The notes under the pieces were generated by a model, which saw only the letters and a program-made list of their open reading frames with translations, made no database searches and was not told the origin of the DNA. 64,000 nucleotides of DNA from Cryptomeria japonica (lineage: Eukaryota; Streptophyta; Pinopsida; Cupressales; Cupressaceae), in NCBI RefSeq assembly GCF_030272615.1, contig NC_081412.1, forward strand, positions 474,801,657 through 474,865,656. The letters are read 5' to 3'. The stretch's first letter is position 1; every line of letters begins with the position of its first letter. The position numbers and the translations under genes are program-made. Of the stretch, positions 20,275-32,129 are shown piece after piece.

Positions 20275-23124
20275 CTATAAAATCTTGTTATGAGGTCTAC
20301 CATGATACTTCATCAAATGAATATTTGTTGCAACAACAAGGTTAGAGAAATGAAGAATATGTCTATGTGTTTCAAATTCCTCGAACAACCAAACATTAGA
20401 ATTCTTGATAGTGTATCTCCTAAGACATGTTCTTGTCACGACAACAAACCCTATTGGGTACTCAATACCCCCTCCGTCATTGATTGTGGTTGTCAATTTT
20501 CTTTTTGACTCAACACAACAACACAAATAGTAATTTTTTCCTTCTTCATTGTTCTCTTCTGCTACAACTGCATACACATGACCTACATTTTATAAAGTGT
20601 TAATTAATACCAAAAATAAAGTATGATGTACAACAAAATGAACCAAAAAGAATACTTGCAAAATAATGAACTCAAAAAATCACCTGAATCCACAAGGTCA
20701 GATACATGGTCAAAATCCACTGATGTCTCCATCTGGCTCAATTGTAGTGCTTTGGGAATTTGATATGTATCAATGGGAACCAACGGTCTACAAGACCATT
20801 TGTCAACCCACTCTTGTGATTCACATTTTTCCCACAAACAATACATGCATGAAGAGAAAAAACATACCATATGTCTCATATAAATTACCAGTGAACTTGA
20901 ATTTGAACTCATAAATGAGTGCATCTCACTTGATCCTATAACTGTACAACAATCTAGATAGTTTTGAATGTTAGATTCAGTGATCAACCAAAAATATCTA
21001 TGAACCATTGACGTACCTAGATTACCTAGACCCATCATAGACTTACACCATCACACAATTGTTTCTGCATCTAGCAACTCAGCACCACCTTCGTACATCG
21101 ATTCTTCTCTAACTAGGGCTCTTTTTACACATGCTCCTACACTATTGTGCTCTCCCTTGCCATGTCTAGCCTCAGTGAAATTCCAAAAAATATTGTACAC
21201 CACTTATCATATGCATCCTTGTCAACCAATAAAAAATCCTTGAATTCTTGAATTGTGCAGTGCAGTTATCTGACCATATTAATTGTTGGTCATATCATAT
21301 GTTCCTTTCCCTTAAACTATCATAGAAAACTTTAAAGCATCTTTGTACAAACTTTGATGAATGAGTACGATCACCACTTATGTACAAGTGATATTCTCTT
21401 ACAACCTTTCTATCCTCCTCTATGCTATCATCTACATGCATGAATTCCATGTGTATAAAAATAGAAACTTGTGTACAATGATAATACATAGATTGCACTT
21501 CATTTTGAGGTTGTAGTATATAATTTTCAGTGAAATCAACAATAGAGACAATGGTGCCAAGAGGAAATGTTTCCTTACATAACTTCAATTTCTCATCTAA
21601 CCATCGAGCTCTATGTGTATGCATTATGTACTCATAAACTAGTTTCTCTTGAAATATTTTCATAAATTCTGCTACACATATCATTTTTCACTTGCTCACA
21701 TCTCTTCAAATATTTTCCATCTTTAACTCCATATGTGATTGTCTTGTATTTTCTGAAAGAAACTAGTTTCGTACCAATTTCATGCATGCTCTCCAAATGT
21801 ATGCATCTTGGTAAACATTGAAAACCACAACATATAGAACAAGAACCTTCCAAACAAGGCATCTTATAGTAAATGCAACCATCATATCTATTACATAGAA
21901 CTCTTGAAATAAATTCTCTTACCGACTTAGGAGGTGCTTGTTTATTGCATTCCTGCAAAAACATCGTTAGTGTACAAAATAGAACAAATATGATGAAAAA
22001 CATCATAGTGCATGGAAAATTCAATATGCATCCTACAACAACACGTTGTGCATACATGATTAATCTTATTATAAAAATGTTTTTCCATTTCAAAAAATCT
22101 TTGAGAAATTCTTATTTGAGGAAAATTTTGAAGGAATCTTTCATAAAATTTAGTTTGAGTCATATCCAAATAGTGTTTGGCATGTGGCTCATGATTTGTA
22201 GACCCAATTCACCTTCTAACAAGATCTCTTTGGTTAGGCAAAACTCTTGTGTTGTCATGCCAAAATTTTTCAATTAATGTTCTTAGTGCATCAACAACAA
22301 CCTTTTCTTTGCATGGTAGTCTACCCGAGAATGCCTAAAGAGAATTATTGTTAGGTTCCTCTATTTTTTCCTGCCTCTTTAATGCTTTACATAATGTTGT
22401 TCTACTAACGTTTAATGACATACTTGTTTTCCTTATCAAATGATCTTTTTTTAATTTTCTTACCCATTATGGTTGATATAATGACATGTCGAGTAGCATT
22501 AGAATATTTAGTACGTTATTTTGAACCAATAGCTTGATATGCATCAAATAGATTTCTCACAATAGTTCTTTCACTGTTACTTTTAGATGATCTTAGGCCT
22601 AGAATTTTCATTGTCTCTCTAAAATTCAAATTTTTAATTATTTGAACAATTAATTGACATCTTGCGGTTTGATTTAAGTTTTCAAAATAGTTTTGCCATA
22701 TTCTTTTAACCATTCTCCTACAATTTCGTTCATTCATTTTATCAGGCATTGGCTTCAATATATTCTCATCAATGTCAATTAGATACTTTGGTTTCCTATG
22801 AATGATTCTAGGAGCTATTAACATCATTGCATTATGTACATTCAATTCATCAAATAGAGGAGGTGTATGTTCATCATTTAATTGATTTTTCAATGTGGTA
22901 TCTTCTCCAATTGCATTAGGTTCATATGGTAAATCAAATGTCTCTTCTTCAATTGCATTAGATGCATTATGTTCATTTGGTAAATCGAATTGAGATGTTG
23001 AGGATAACATACCTTCTTCTTCTTCTCCCACTGTTCTTATGTCACATAATTTCTTCATACGCTACCTTTGTCTTTCATTTTCTGCCTCTCATTGTTCCAT
23101 TGTTCCTCGCTTGTTCTTTCCCAT
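20275..23124 (-). pseudogene. DDE-type transposase of the TIR transposon
   Basis: Read on -, the gene starts at ATG 23124 with a basic MGKNKRGTMEQ and ends at a stop at 20275-20277. An acidic N-terminus is followed by SLNVSRTTLCKALKRQEK (HTH-like), INHVCTTCCCRMH and a Cys-rich CSICCGFQCLPRC, probably zinc-binding. The core shows VSIVDFTENY (about 21525-21555), YHLYISGDRTHSSKFVQ, WSDNCTAQFK (about 21250-21280) and WNFTEARHGKGEH (about 21150-21190). These supply candidate catalytic D, D and E. C-terminal text includes WVDKWSCRPLVPIDTYQIP. An intron with GT-AG borders lies at about 20584-20688. Frameshifts near 22500, 22390, 21960, 21690 and 21200 and several stops disable it. The superfamily is not assigned. 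Confidence 0.75.
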
Positions 23125-23440
23125 GGTTGATATCAATTGTCCTAAATAGAATCATATTACATATATATGTAAAAAAAAGTTCATAAACAAACAAATAACA
23201 ATAAATATGCATCTTATCATTATTTTTTTGAATCAAACTATTAGACAATCATAATAATATTGATAAAACTAATAAGAACAACAATTCAATCATTTGGAAT
23301 CATGCAAAAACAAAAAAAATCACTTACTTCTATGTATAAAACAGTGATAGAGGTGCAGACACAGTTGCAGTGGGGCCTTCTACGACCTCAAAAACTTCTT
23401 TTGAGGTCGTTGGGGCTCTCGGGAAACTAAAAATATGTCT
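23125..23440. other. Upstream region of the transposase gene
   Basis: About 300 bp, AT-rich, upstream of the transposase start on -. It should contain its promoter if transcription starts inside the element. I see no clear TATA box. A stretch at 23325-23380 (gtgcagacacagttgcagtgg) is repeated at 26300-26320, so part of this end is duplicated. Confidence 0.4.
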
Positions 23441-23725
23441 AAATACCCCATACGTGCTATATTAATAATTGCGCGCGTGTTATTAGTCCATAAAATGTTG
23501 GCAAGCCCAATGGTATTTTTTTTCCATTATGTACTAATAAGTAGCGCGTACGCACTCCTAAGCCAAAAAAATGTTATGAAAAGGTAGCGAACTAATAGGC
23601 CCAGTACCCTATATGCACTTACAAGTAATAAGTACCATGTACGTGCTCCTATACCTTAAAAATGTAATGGCAAGGTAGTGAACTAATAGGTTCAGTACCT
23701 TGTACGCGCTATTTGTAGTAGAAAA
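23441..23725. repeat. Right-half palindromic repeat block 1
   Basis: Variants of the GCGCGTACGCGC palindrome recur at about 23449, 23470, 23543-23556, 23635-23650 and 23697-23712, for example gtagcgcgtacgcac and ccttgtacgcgctat. Between them lies a longer unit containing aatgttatgaaaaggtagc and aatgtaatggcaaggtag, each followed by gaactaatagg, with a period of about 110 bp. The block matches the left subterminal repeats. Confidence 0.7.
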
Positions 23726-23730
23726 AATGT

Positions 23731-23747
23731 GAAGGAAAAGGAAAAGG

Positions 23748-23832
<85 letters not shown>

Positions 23833-23915
23833 GGGGAGGGAGAGAGGAGGGGTAGGGAGAGAGGAGGGGGTTGGAAGGGAGGGAGGGAGAGAGGGAGAGA
23901 AGGAGGGGGGGAGAG

Positions 23916-24003
<88 letters not shown>

Positions 24004-24233
24004 AGGAGGGAGAGGGAAAGTGGGAGAGAGAGGGAGAGAGAGAGAGAGGGGGGAGGGAGGGAGGGAAGGAGGGAGAGGGAGAGAGGGAGAGAGAGAGAGG
24101 GAGGGGGGAGGGAGGGGGGAGGGAGGGAGAGAAGGAGTATGGAGGAAGGGAGAAGGATAGAGAGGGAGCGAGAGGGAGAGAGAAGGAGAGAGGTAGAGAG
24201 AGAGAGAGAGAGAAGGTAGAGATGGAGAGAAGA

Positions 24234-24296
<63 letters not shown>

Positions 24297-24570
24297 GGAA
24301 GGGAGAGAGAAGGATGGGTGAGGGAGAGAGGAGGGGGGTGGAAGGGAGGGAGGGAGAGAGAGAGAGAAGAAGGAGGGGGAAGGGAGAGGAAGAGAGAGAG
24401 AGAGGGAAGGAGGGAGAGGGAGAGAGGGAGAGAGAGGGAGAGAGAGAGGGGCTAGGGAGGGAAGGAGGGAGATGGAGAGAGGGAGAGAGAGAGAGGGTGA
24501 GGGGGGAGGGAGGGAGAGAAGAAGGGGTATGGAGGAAGGGAAGGAGGGATAGAAGGAGGGAGGAGGGAGG

Positions 24571-24636
<66 letters not shown>

Positions 24637-25204
24637 GAGAGAGGGAGAAACAAAGGAGGGGGAGAGAGGGGGAGGGAGGGAAGGAGGGAGAGGGAGAGAG
24701 GGAGAAACAAAGGAGGGGGAGAGAGGGGGAGGGGAGGGAGAGAGGGAGAGAGAGAGGGGGGGGGAGGGAGGGAGGGAGAGAAGAAGGGTATGGAGGAAGG
24801 GAGAGGGAGAGAGAGAGATAGGGAGAGTTAGGGGGAGGGAGAGAGAAGGAGGGGGAGGGGAGAGAGGAGGGGGGCGGAAGGGAGGGAGGTAGAGAGGGAG
24901 AGAAGAAGGAGGGGGGAGGGAGAGGAAGAGAGAGAGAGAGAGGGAGGGAGGGAGAGGGAGAGAAGGAGGGAGAGGGAGAGAGAGAGGAGGGAGAGGGAGG
25001 GAAGGAGGGAGAGGAGAGGGAGAGAGGGAGAGAGAGACAGAGAGACAGAGAGAGGGAGGGGGAGGGAGAGAGAGAGAGGGAGAGAGAGGTATATGGAGGG
25101 AGAGAGAGGGATAGGAAGAGAGAGAGAGGGAAGGAGCGAGAGAGGGAGAGAGGGAGAGAGAGAGGAGAGAAGAAGTAGGGGGATGGAGAGGAAGAGAGAG
25201 AGAC
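23731..25204 (+). repeat. 1.47-kb GA-rich polypurine tract
   Basis: The + strand is almost entirely purine, mixing (GA)n with GGGA, GGAGG and GAAGGAGG units, and only scattered T or C. Longer imperfect units recur, such as gggagaaacaaaggaggg at about 24643 and 24702. The tract can be read as very long Ser/Leu/Pro or Arg/Glu ORFs, but these are artefacts of the repeat. Such mirror-rich purine tracts can form triplex DNA; this is general knowledge, not shown here. Confidence 0.95.
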
Positions 25205-25590
25205 CATAACGACATCATATGGAGTCCTAAGGGGTCAAATGGTGACCTAAGGGGTCGTTGGAGACCATATGACCCCTAACAACACCAAATAGTGTCCTAA
25301 AGGATCATAGAACACCATATGACCCCTAACAACACCAAATAGTGTCCTAAAGGATCATAGAACACCCATATGACCCTGTAGAACACCATATGGTGTTGTT
25401 ACGGGTCATATGGTGTGTCCCGAGGGGTCATATGGCATCCCACGACCCGTTAGGACACCATAGGGTGTTGTTATGGGTCGTATGGTGTCTTAAGGGGTCA
25501 TATGGTGTCTTAAGGGGTCACAGGACACCATATGACCTCTTAGGAAACAATATGACTTCTAATGACACCTAAGGGGTCATATGGTGGGCT
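25205..25590. repeat. CATATG-centred minisatellite
   Basis: A word of about 15 bp, ggtcatatggtgtcc, and its reverse complement ggacaccatatgacc alternate through nearly 390 bp with linkers such as ctaagg and cctaac. One exact tandem duplication has a 50-bp period (25264 and 25314 onward). Because both orientations are present, the block can fold into many small hairpins. Confidence 0.85.
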
Positions 25591-26310
25591 AATAAAATGA
25601 TATATTATTTAAAATTATGAATAGATCATCATACAATAGAATATCGGTAGTTTAGTTTTTATATAGCTAAGTCAGACCATTGTCAACATAAGAGAGACTC
25701 CAAGCGAACAAACAACGAGGCTTCACTAAAAAGAAAGTGTAAGAACTTGACCTAACCCTAAGAGTACTTCCTTTCTAAAACATATGATGCTATTAAATTT
25801 TCAAGGTTATAGGATTGATCTCAATTGTGATTATAGGAATTACACACTTGATTTCTTTCATGGGCATATACTACCACTGCCATGCTTACAACAAACTTTA
25901 ATTTCTTTAGGTGACAAGGGTTGTGTAACAACATGGGAACTCTCGCATACCCACCACTATCATTTTATAGGACATCATTTGTGTTAGTCTCCCTCTTTCT
26001 CTTCCTACTAGTTGTTTCCTTCTGAAAAACATATTGTAGGTACTCTGACTCAACATTTTGCTTTGTTGACACTATTTTCCACATCTGCTTTACTCATTAA
26101 AAACACATTCAAGAAGAATATTGTTGCAGGTTTCCTTGTTTGTCATGGTAATGCACTCGTGGTTCAATTTCAGACCCTTGTTCCCCCTATTCAGTATACA
26201 CACACAAATCCATTAGTCAATTTTCTTAGGAGAGCATACATGATAAAAATCAAAGAAGAAAGTTGCAGACAAGAAATAAATTCAATTACTTCTATAGAAG
26301 TGCAGACATA
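25591..26310. other. Non-coding stretch between minisatellite and second GA tract
   Basis: About 720 bp. Open stretches at 25784-25987 and 26012-26311 on + read continuously with one stop, for example ENT-free text ending FKKNIVAGFLVCHGNALVV, but I recognise no family and see no start context. It may be a small decayed gene fragment or chance. Confidence 0.35.
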
Positions 26311-26321
26311 GTTGCAGTGGG

Positions 26322-26386
26322 GTATGGAGGGAGGGAGGGAGATAAGAAGAGAGAGAGGGATGGGGTATGGAGGAAGGGAGAAGGGG

Positions 26387-26476
<90 letters not shown>
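26322..26476 (+). repeat. Second GA tract, mostly (GA)n
   Basis: GGGA-rich sequence grades into about 90 bp of pure GA dinucleotide repeat. It is followed by ccttgtacgtgcttg, the palindromic-repeat family, just as the first tract is preceded by ccttgtacgcgct. ORFs across it are repeat artefacts. Confidence 0.95.
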
Positions 26477-26479
<3 letters not shown>

Positions 26480-26517
26480 ACCTTGTACGTGCTTGAGAGG
26501 GGGAGACAATACACTTA

Positions 26518-26636
26518 TATGTGTGTATATATATACTTAATATATTATATATTATTATATACATATATATATATAAATATTATATATTATATATACACAC
26601 ATATTATATATACAATATCATATTATACACACACCC
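26518..26636. repeat. AT/AC microsatellite
   Basis: About 120 bp of (TA)n, TATTATA and (AC)n mixed simple repeats. Confidence 0.85.
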
Positions 26637-26647
26637 AAAATTTAAAC

Positions 26648-26790
26648 AAACGTAGCGTGTACGCGCTATTTATAGTAAACATAGCGCGTACGCGTTGTTT
26701 ATAGTAAACATAGCGTGTACACGCTTCTTAGACCATAAGTAACCCTTACACGCTTTTTATACCATAAGTACCCCCATATGCGCTTTTGAC
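26648..26790. repeat. Right-half palindromic repeat block 2
   Basis: Five or six copies of the agcgygtacgcgct family follow one another with spacing of about 30 bp: gtagcgtgtacgcgctatt, atagcgcgtacgcgttg, atagcgtgtacacgcttc, cccttacacgctttt and catatgcgcttttg. Linkers share tatagtaaac or taccataag. This is the densest block of the palindrome in the window. Confidence 0.8.
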
Positions 26791-27631
26791 TATTTCGGCT
26801 TGGAAATAGGCCTGGATGACAAAGCTACGATTTGGAAGTTGGATTTCCCTCCATTTCCCTCATTTTGGATGTGTTTTATTTTATCAACTTGGTTTATTGA
26901 CTTTGTCATCATGAGGTTTACACTTCAACAAGTGGGTATTTCTAAAGTTGCCACCACATTTTCACCCATCTTCTGAGGTTTCTAACCATATAATTTTTTT
27001 AAAATTTGAACAACAATAACATATTATTATTGAATTTCTTTTACTAGTGTCTTCACAGTTCTCACAGACATAGGCGCACCATTTTTTTAATAACTTTTGA
27101 TATACTTATCCAAATTTTAAAAAAATTATATATTATTGTAGTACACTTGATTATTTACAATTTAAAAAAAATAAAATGTATTTTCGATGTTTAGTGCAAC
27201 TTATGATTTGTGCACGAACAAGTACCTAATTTTTAGGATGTGCTTGATTGGAAAAATCATAAAAAAAAAAATACTCAACAAACAATTACAAAAAAATACA
27301 CATATTCTAGTGCTCACTTTTAAATATCTTTCTAAAAAAGGATTTGTCAAAATACTAAACCTAACTATGACTTTTTTGATGCACACGTCAGACACTATGT
27401 TATGTTTTTTAGAAAAAATCAGGGTTTGTTTTTTGTGCATGAAAGATTTGACCCCCTTAATCATATCCAATTTTGAAAAAGTTTAGTAGTTTGAAAACTA
27501 GATTTAGAGTAATACAATATTTGTTGTTTTATTATCTTCATATCTTGATAGGATGACTTTCAAATTTTGCCTCGAAGTTCAGGTTCCCCTGATTTTAGAA
27601 AAAAAAAGTGTCCACTTATTCCCCCCCCTTT
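26791..27631. other. Right subterminal non-coding DNA
   Basis: About 840 bp of AT-rich DNA between the palindromic block and the right TIR. The short ORFs at 27187-27486 (+) and 27201-27470 (-) overlap each other and look incidental. Confidence 0.5.
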
Positions 27632-27657
27632 TGACCACCATCTTTGTACACTTACCC
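27632..27657 (-). repeat. Right terminal inverted repeat
   Basis: Read on -, it begins GGGTAAGTGTACAAAG and continues ATGGTGGTCA, differing from the left TIR at two positions. The following AAGTGGACAC is offset by a G8-containing insertion. Confidence 0.85.
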
Positions 27658-27661
27658 CATA
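27658..27661. other. Right target-site duplication CATA
   Basis: This CATA matches 13919-13922 and directly follows the right TIR. Confidence 0.65.
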
Positions 27662-30600
27662 GAGTGCTAGCATCATCCATGCAATCTAAGATATTAGAGG
27701 AGTCATAAATAACCATCCAAATATCAATCATAAATATAAATAAGTCTATTTGAATGGAAATCAAAATGCATGTCTAGGAGTGATACTACAGAAAATTTGA
27801 CGAGAAAAAGTCGGGACCAGTGTGGTGGTGTCACATCTATCTGACCAACTTTTTTCCACATTTATAAGGATGAAATATATTAAGATTACAAAGTCAAATC
27901 CAGATTGGTGAATCAATCCAAGGTGTTTAGATATGAGAAAAAATGAGCTTTGAATATCAAAATAGGAATTTATTGGGGTTTAATTTAATTAATTAATTAA
28001 TTAAAGAAGATGAAATAAAAAGGGGTGCACTTAATTTTAAGGACCCAATTTTATAATATGTGGAATGATGAGAGAGGATTTTAGATTTAATTAAATTAAT
28101 AATTAAATTCTTAAAGAGATTTAAAATACAAATGCAACACACTAAGGTAGTTGCTAACCTAAGCATGAAATTGGGAAACCCTAATCAAGGGTGTACAACT
28201 TACGAATCTACATTTAGCCCCCACTTTAGCAATCATATGATACTACATGCATATACAAGTTAAAGTATAAAAAAGTAAACATTCATGAGAAAAATGATAT
28301 GTTGATAACATGTCGAATGAAGCCCCCAATGGTATATGTAGTACAACATTAGGAACCGCATCCTTAAAAACCATTTTGTTAGTTAAAATCACAAAATCAC
28401 ATAAATGCTTTCTAAGGGTAGCTAAATGCCCCCCTATTTTAGCTTGCTAATTACTTAATTGAAATAGGGTGTCTAGTTTACCACATCAAATTGTGAGGAG
28501 AGGTGATGAAAAATGCTCACAACAAAGCTCGATACAAGACTCAACCATTTTGAGGAACATTCGGTAGGGAAGAGAACTGAACACAATTGTAATGCAACCA
28601 ACAATGCAAGAATCAATGTTCTCTAGCTTGAGATATGAAAGATTTAGTAGAATATGCAGAATTAGGGTTTAGGAGAGAGAATACCTGAAATAGTGACAAT
28701 GACACTATTCATTTCTCTTATTCACTTTTGCACAATAGGAGCCCATGTAGCACAAAATGTCATGTCAATGACTAGAAATATCCACATAGATGGAGATCCT
28801 GAGGCAGTCCTTGAGGCATTTGTACTTTATTTTTTGCTTTGTTTGATTGATTTGGATAATTAGGAACCCTAATTCTCTTGTGCTACCTAGCAGGAGCACC
28901 CTAGTCCATCTAGGGCACTTTGGTCCCTGTTGGGTGCCCTGTTCCTCCTAAGACATTTTGGTGCCACTAGGGCACTCTGGTCCTACTAGAGCAGTCCCCC
29001 AGTTCCTGTATGATGCCCTGGTCCTTGGAAAGGGTTACCAGAGGCACACAAGGAATCAAGTGTTAGATGATATGATGATACATACAAATTAAAACACCCA
29101 CAAGCTCAATTTTAAAATAAAAAATTAGGGTTTTTGTGAATTCAACCTCTAAATTTTTAAAATTCAATAAAAAGTGAAACTTGCGAATGAAAATTTGAAT
29201 TTAAAATTGCATAAACACTCAAATATAAGAACATATATCATAATTGTATATCTAAGGAGTTGGGTTCACCAAAATGTAATGGTGAAAATATAAGGGTTTC
29301 CACCATTAGATGTATGAAAATCACTAATATTTAGACTTAGGGACCATTACATTAAAAGAGGGGTAAATATAATAGATCTAGCCACAAATCAAAAAGGATA
29401 AGGGCTAAGAATTATATTAGATATACTAGATTAGATTAAATTTCCCTCCTTTAAATTGAATTGTTAAAATACTGAAATAGGGTAAATATTTTGAAATTGA
29501 TGTAAAAATGCATGAATAATAAGCTATAGTCATCAGATCAAGCCACAAACCTAGATCTGATAAATGTAAATGTATTCGAATATATTCCTAGAAAGAGCTC
29601 TTGATTTATCAGAACTAAGATGGTGGTCATTCTAGTGCTTTGCACTTTTTGCATTCCAATGGGGGATTGATTCATCACTATAAATAAAGCCAATTCTGAA
29701 GATCACAAACTCTGTACCTACTTCTGCACACAGTAGAGAAGGAAAATAGGTTGGGAATAGGGATTTTCCTTAGGTAAAACCCTAGCATTGAAATTAACCA
29801 TGAAATATAAATGGAATATGATTGAATTGCATTAATGGAAATGTTCTCCTTTTGAGACAAATGTTGAACAATGACTGAAACACAAATGCTATTCCTCTTT
29901 GTGAATTTTTGTTTGTCTCCACATGGAATCAGGGTTTCATGAAGTCTTAAACAACATAGAAGATTAATGTCAACTCCAATGCTTGAATCTTGACTTTATC
30001 TCTAGTCCAATGCTTGAAAGAAGACTGAGTGCTTCCTCACTTGAACTTGAATTCTTGATTTCTTGATGTCGAAATGAATTTCATGTGTGTGGATGCTAAA
30101 ATGAGAGTGGTAGACCTCCTTTTATACTTTCTCATTGAAAAACAACTTAATTTTCTAAAATGAGCCAACACGGAACAATAATTCCCACTCAAATCACATG
30201 ACAATTAAGGGCTCCAAAATTGGGTCCTAATTGGGAGGACCAGGGTGCCATGTCGTAGACCCGTCGAATCATAGACCACAAATTGAAGGCAAGATGAGGT
30301 GTGAAGTGAAAATGGTGGAAAATTTGCATAGTATGAGAAAAATATGGTCCTAGTCAGGTCTCAGAGCATAGATGCCAAGGTGAGGGCCCAAATGCAGACA
30401 AAATTGTAAGGGGGTACAATTTAAGATGCTACATCACCTATAAAACATAAAGTTTCCCAAATATAAACACAACCATTCTAGCATACAAGAAACCTCTTTC
30501 ATGATAAAATTTGGAAAAGTTCTCAAAAACACTCATTTTTAAAATTTTTTTTCAAAATTGGAAAATCATATAGTCCTAATGAACCATTGAAATAAATATA

Positions 30601-31440
30601 GAATGTAGAAAATTGAGTGAAAGAATAAATCAAATATGAAAGAACTTTTTATCTAGACTTAAGCATTTTATCATGTTTCTTGTAATATCAACTATTAATA
30701 CATCATGTAATATGCTTGTAATAATTAAAAATTATAATAACATGGTAAATATAAATGCTATAGAGATGCATATTTAGGTTGGAAATTCAATTAACAATTA
30801 AATTTGTGTAATTATTTATTTAATCATTTGTATTGCAATTATGGATTACAATGATAAAAATGATTTGCATTAACCAAAAACCGATAAATCCATGCAACAT
30901 TATAAATCGATAAAAGTATAAAATATGTCCAATAAATTAATATAGGCTTGTCAAAATCCATATGGATATGGAATTTCACATATCCATAATACAAAACATA
31001 TGTTAAAAAATTCCATATACCAGCATACACCATCGTATCATAATCTAGCCATATCTCTCTAGGGGAAGGAAATAGATCACAAGATACCTTTGGCTCTCAA
31101 GTGGGTGAAGATGTATATGATGTAGGTATCTTTCAAATGTTGTCACTTGACCTCCTCTCTAGACTTTCTTAAACCTCCACCTAATAACATAAAATGTATA
31201 GATGTTAATATATATAGAGATTGAATTTTACAATGACATATAATAGAATAATCACTTATATCACATACAAATAATCATGATGTCCATCCACAACATGGGA
31301 AAATTCACAATATAGAGTGACAAGACCCTCATGAAAGCATCAAGATATCAATTAAACTAAATACATGTATTATTAAGAATTTCAACAATATGGTATTAAA
31401 AATATATATATAATATTAAATTTACTAATTTGTCTCATAC
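27662..31440. other. Non-coding DNA right of the transposon
   Basis: About 3.8 kb with no coherent coding region on either strand. Between 28400 and 30450 the sequence is less AT-rich and looks like decayed LTR or leader DNA. On -, a TATA-like tataaaagg occurs at 30117-30125. No LTR pair could be matched within the window. Confidence 0.45.
28885..29030. repeat. Degenerate short tandem repeat, about 20 bp
   Basis: Roughly seven units of 19-23 bp carry variants of gggcactttggtcc and ctagg, for example gggcactttggtccctg, agacattttggtgcc and gggcactctggtcctac. GC content is higher than the surroundings. Confidence 0.6.
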
Positions 31441-31530
31441 CTCTATCAAAGAAATTGAACTTTCTACTACCACATCAACACCATGCTCCCTTGTGGCATA
31501 ATGACCAAGAGGAGTATCTGATTTTAATAT
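31441..31530 (-). pseudogene. Exon of the accessory-gene paralogue
   Basis: Thirty codons are open on -, flanked by an acceptor (TTTTCAG) at the 31530 side and a donor (GTATGAG) after GAG at 31441. The end, HGVDVVVESSISLIE then GT, parallels the exon at 15589-15651 of the transposon gene, which reads DVAVVSHIPP and ends in SMLE before GTATAA. This supports a spliced paralogue on - in this region. Confidence 0.5.
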
Positions 31531-32129
31531 CTGAAAATGAAACACTAAGTGTTCTATTATCAAAACAATCTAAATTATTTTACAACAATATTAATGAATA
31601 ATTTGGTTACTTGGGTGAAAGTCTATCAACAACCCTCACTACATATGAGGTGTTGATGCCAAATCTATAGACTCAAACTATTTGATATCCAAAATGATCA
31701 ATGAGATAATCATTCACATAAGGTTCAACCATTCACGCATCATAATTATATTTCTTTACTTGTTACATACATGTGGAGTGTATGGCGTCATGAAAAATAG
31801 TGATGTGAGAACACTACAAGTATTGTGCACACTTGGACCTTGATTTTTAATCATAGCCATCCACTAATTTAGTTATATTTTTATATTTCGTAATAAAAAA
31901 TAATAAATTGAATGAAATGAACTCTTAGAAATTTACATAAGTATCAATACCAAATGTTTCATTCAACAAAGGTTTTGTCATGACAATGTTCTCTATAGTA
32001 TATGTTTTTCATGCATGTGAATGCTCACTACTCTTAAGATTATGAGTGTAAATGGACCCGCAAGATCAACAAAAGTGAGGTTGAACTTGAGGCCTATAAG
32101 AATCTCTCCCATCACCCTCTTGTATAGGC

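Larger units (their letters stand above)
13923..27657. mobile_element. 13.7-kb TIR DNA transposon with two genes
   Basis: The element is defined by 26-bp terminal inverted repeats (13923-13948 and 27632-27657, 24 of 26 matching) and flanking CATA copies. Inside lie an accessory gene on + (14329-16919) and a transposase gene on - (20275-23124), arranged convergently around satellite repeats. Subterminal blocks carry a recurring GCGCGTACGCGC-like palindrome at both ends. The 4-bp duplication would suit superfamilies such as Sola or Academ, but I cannot assign one from sequence alone. Both genes carry stops and frameshifts, so this copy is not autonomous. Its right part is swollen by a GA tract and a minisatellite. 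Confidence 0.8.

Noticed and set aside
23692-25218. A 508-codon Ser/Leu/Pro ORF on - and long Arg/Glu ORFs on +
   Set aside because: These are translations of the GA-rich tract in several frames at once. They have no start context, no domain and no non-repeat sequence.
25390-25572. A 60-codon ORF over the CATATG minisatellite
   Set aside because: It is a translation of the repeat unit, with repeated peptide words only.
26191-26704. Overlapping ORFs across the second GA tract
   Set aside because: They are open only because (GA)n has no stop codons.
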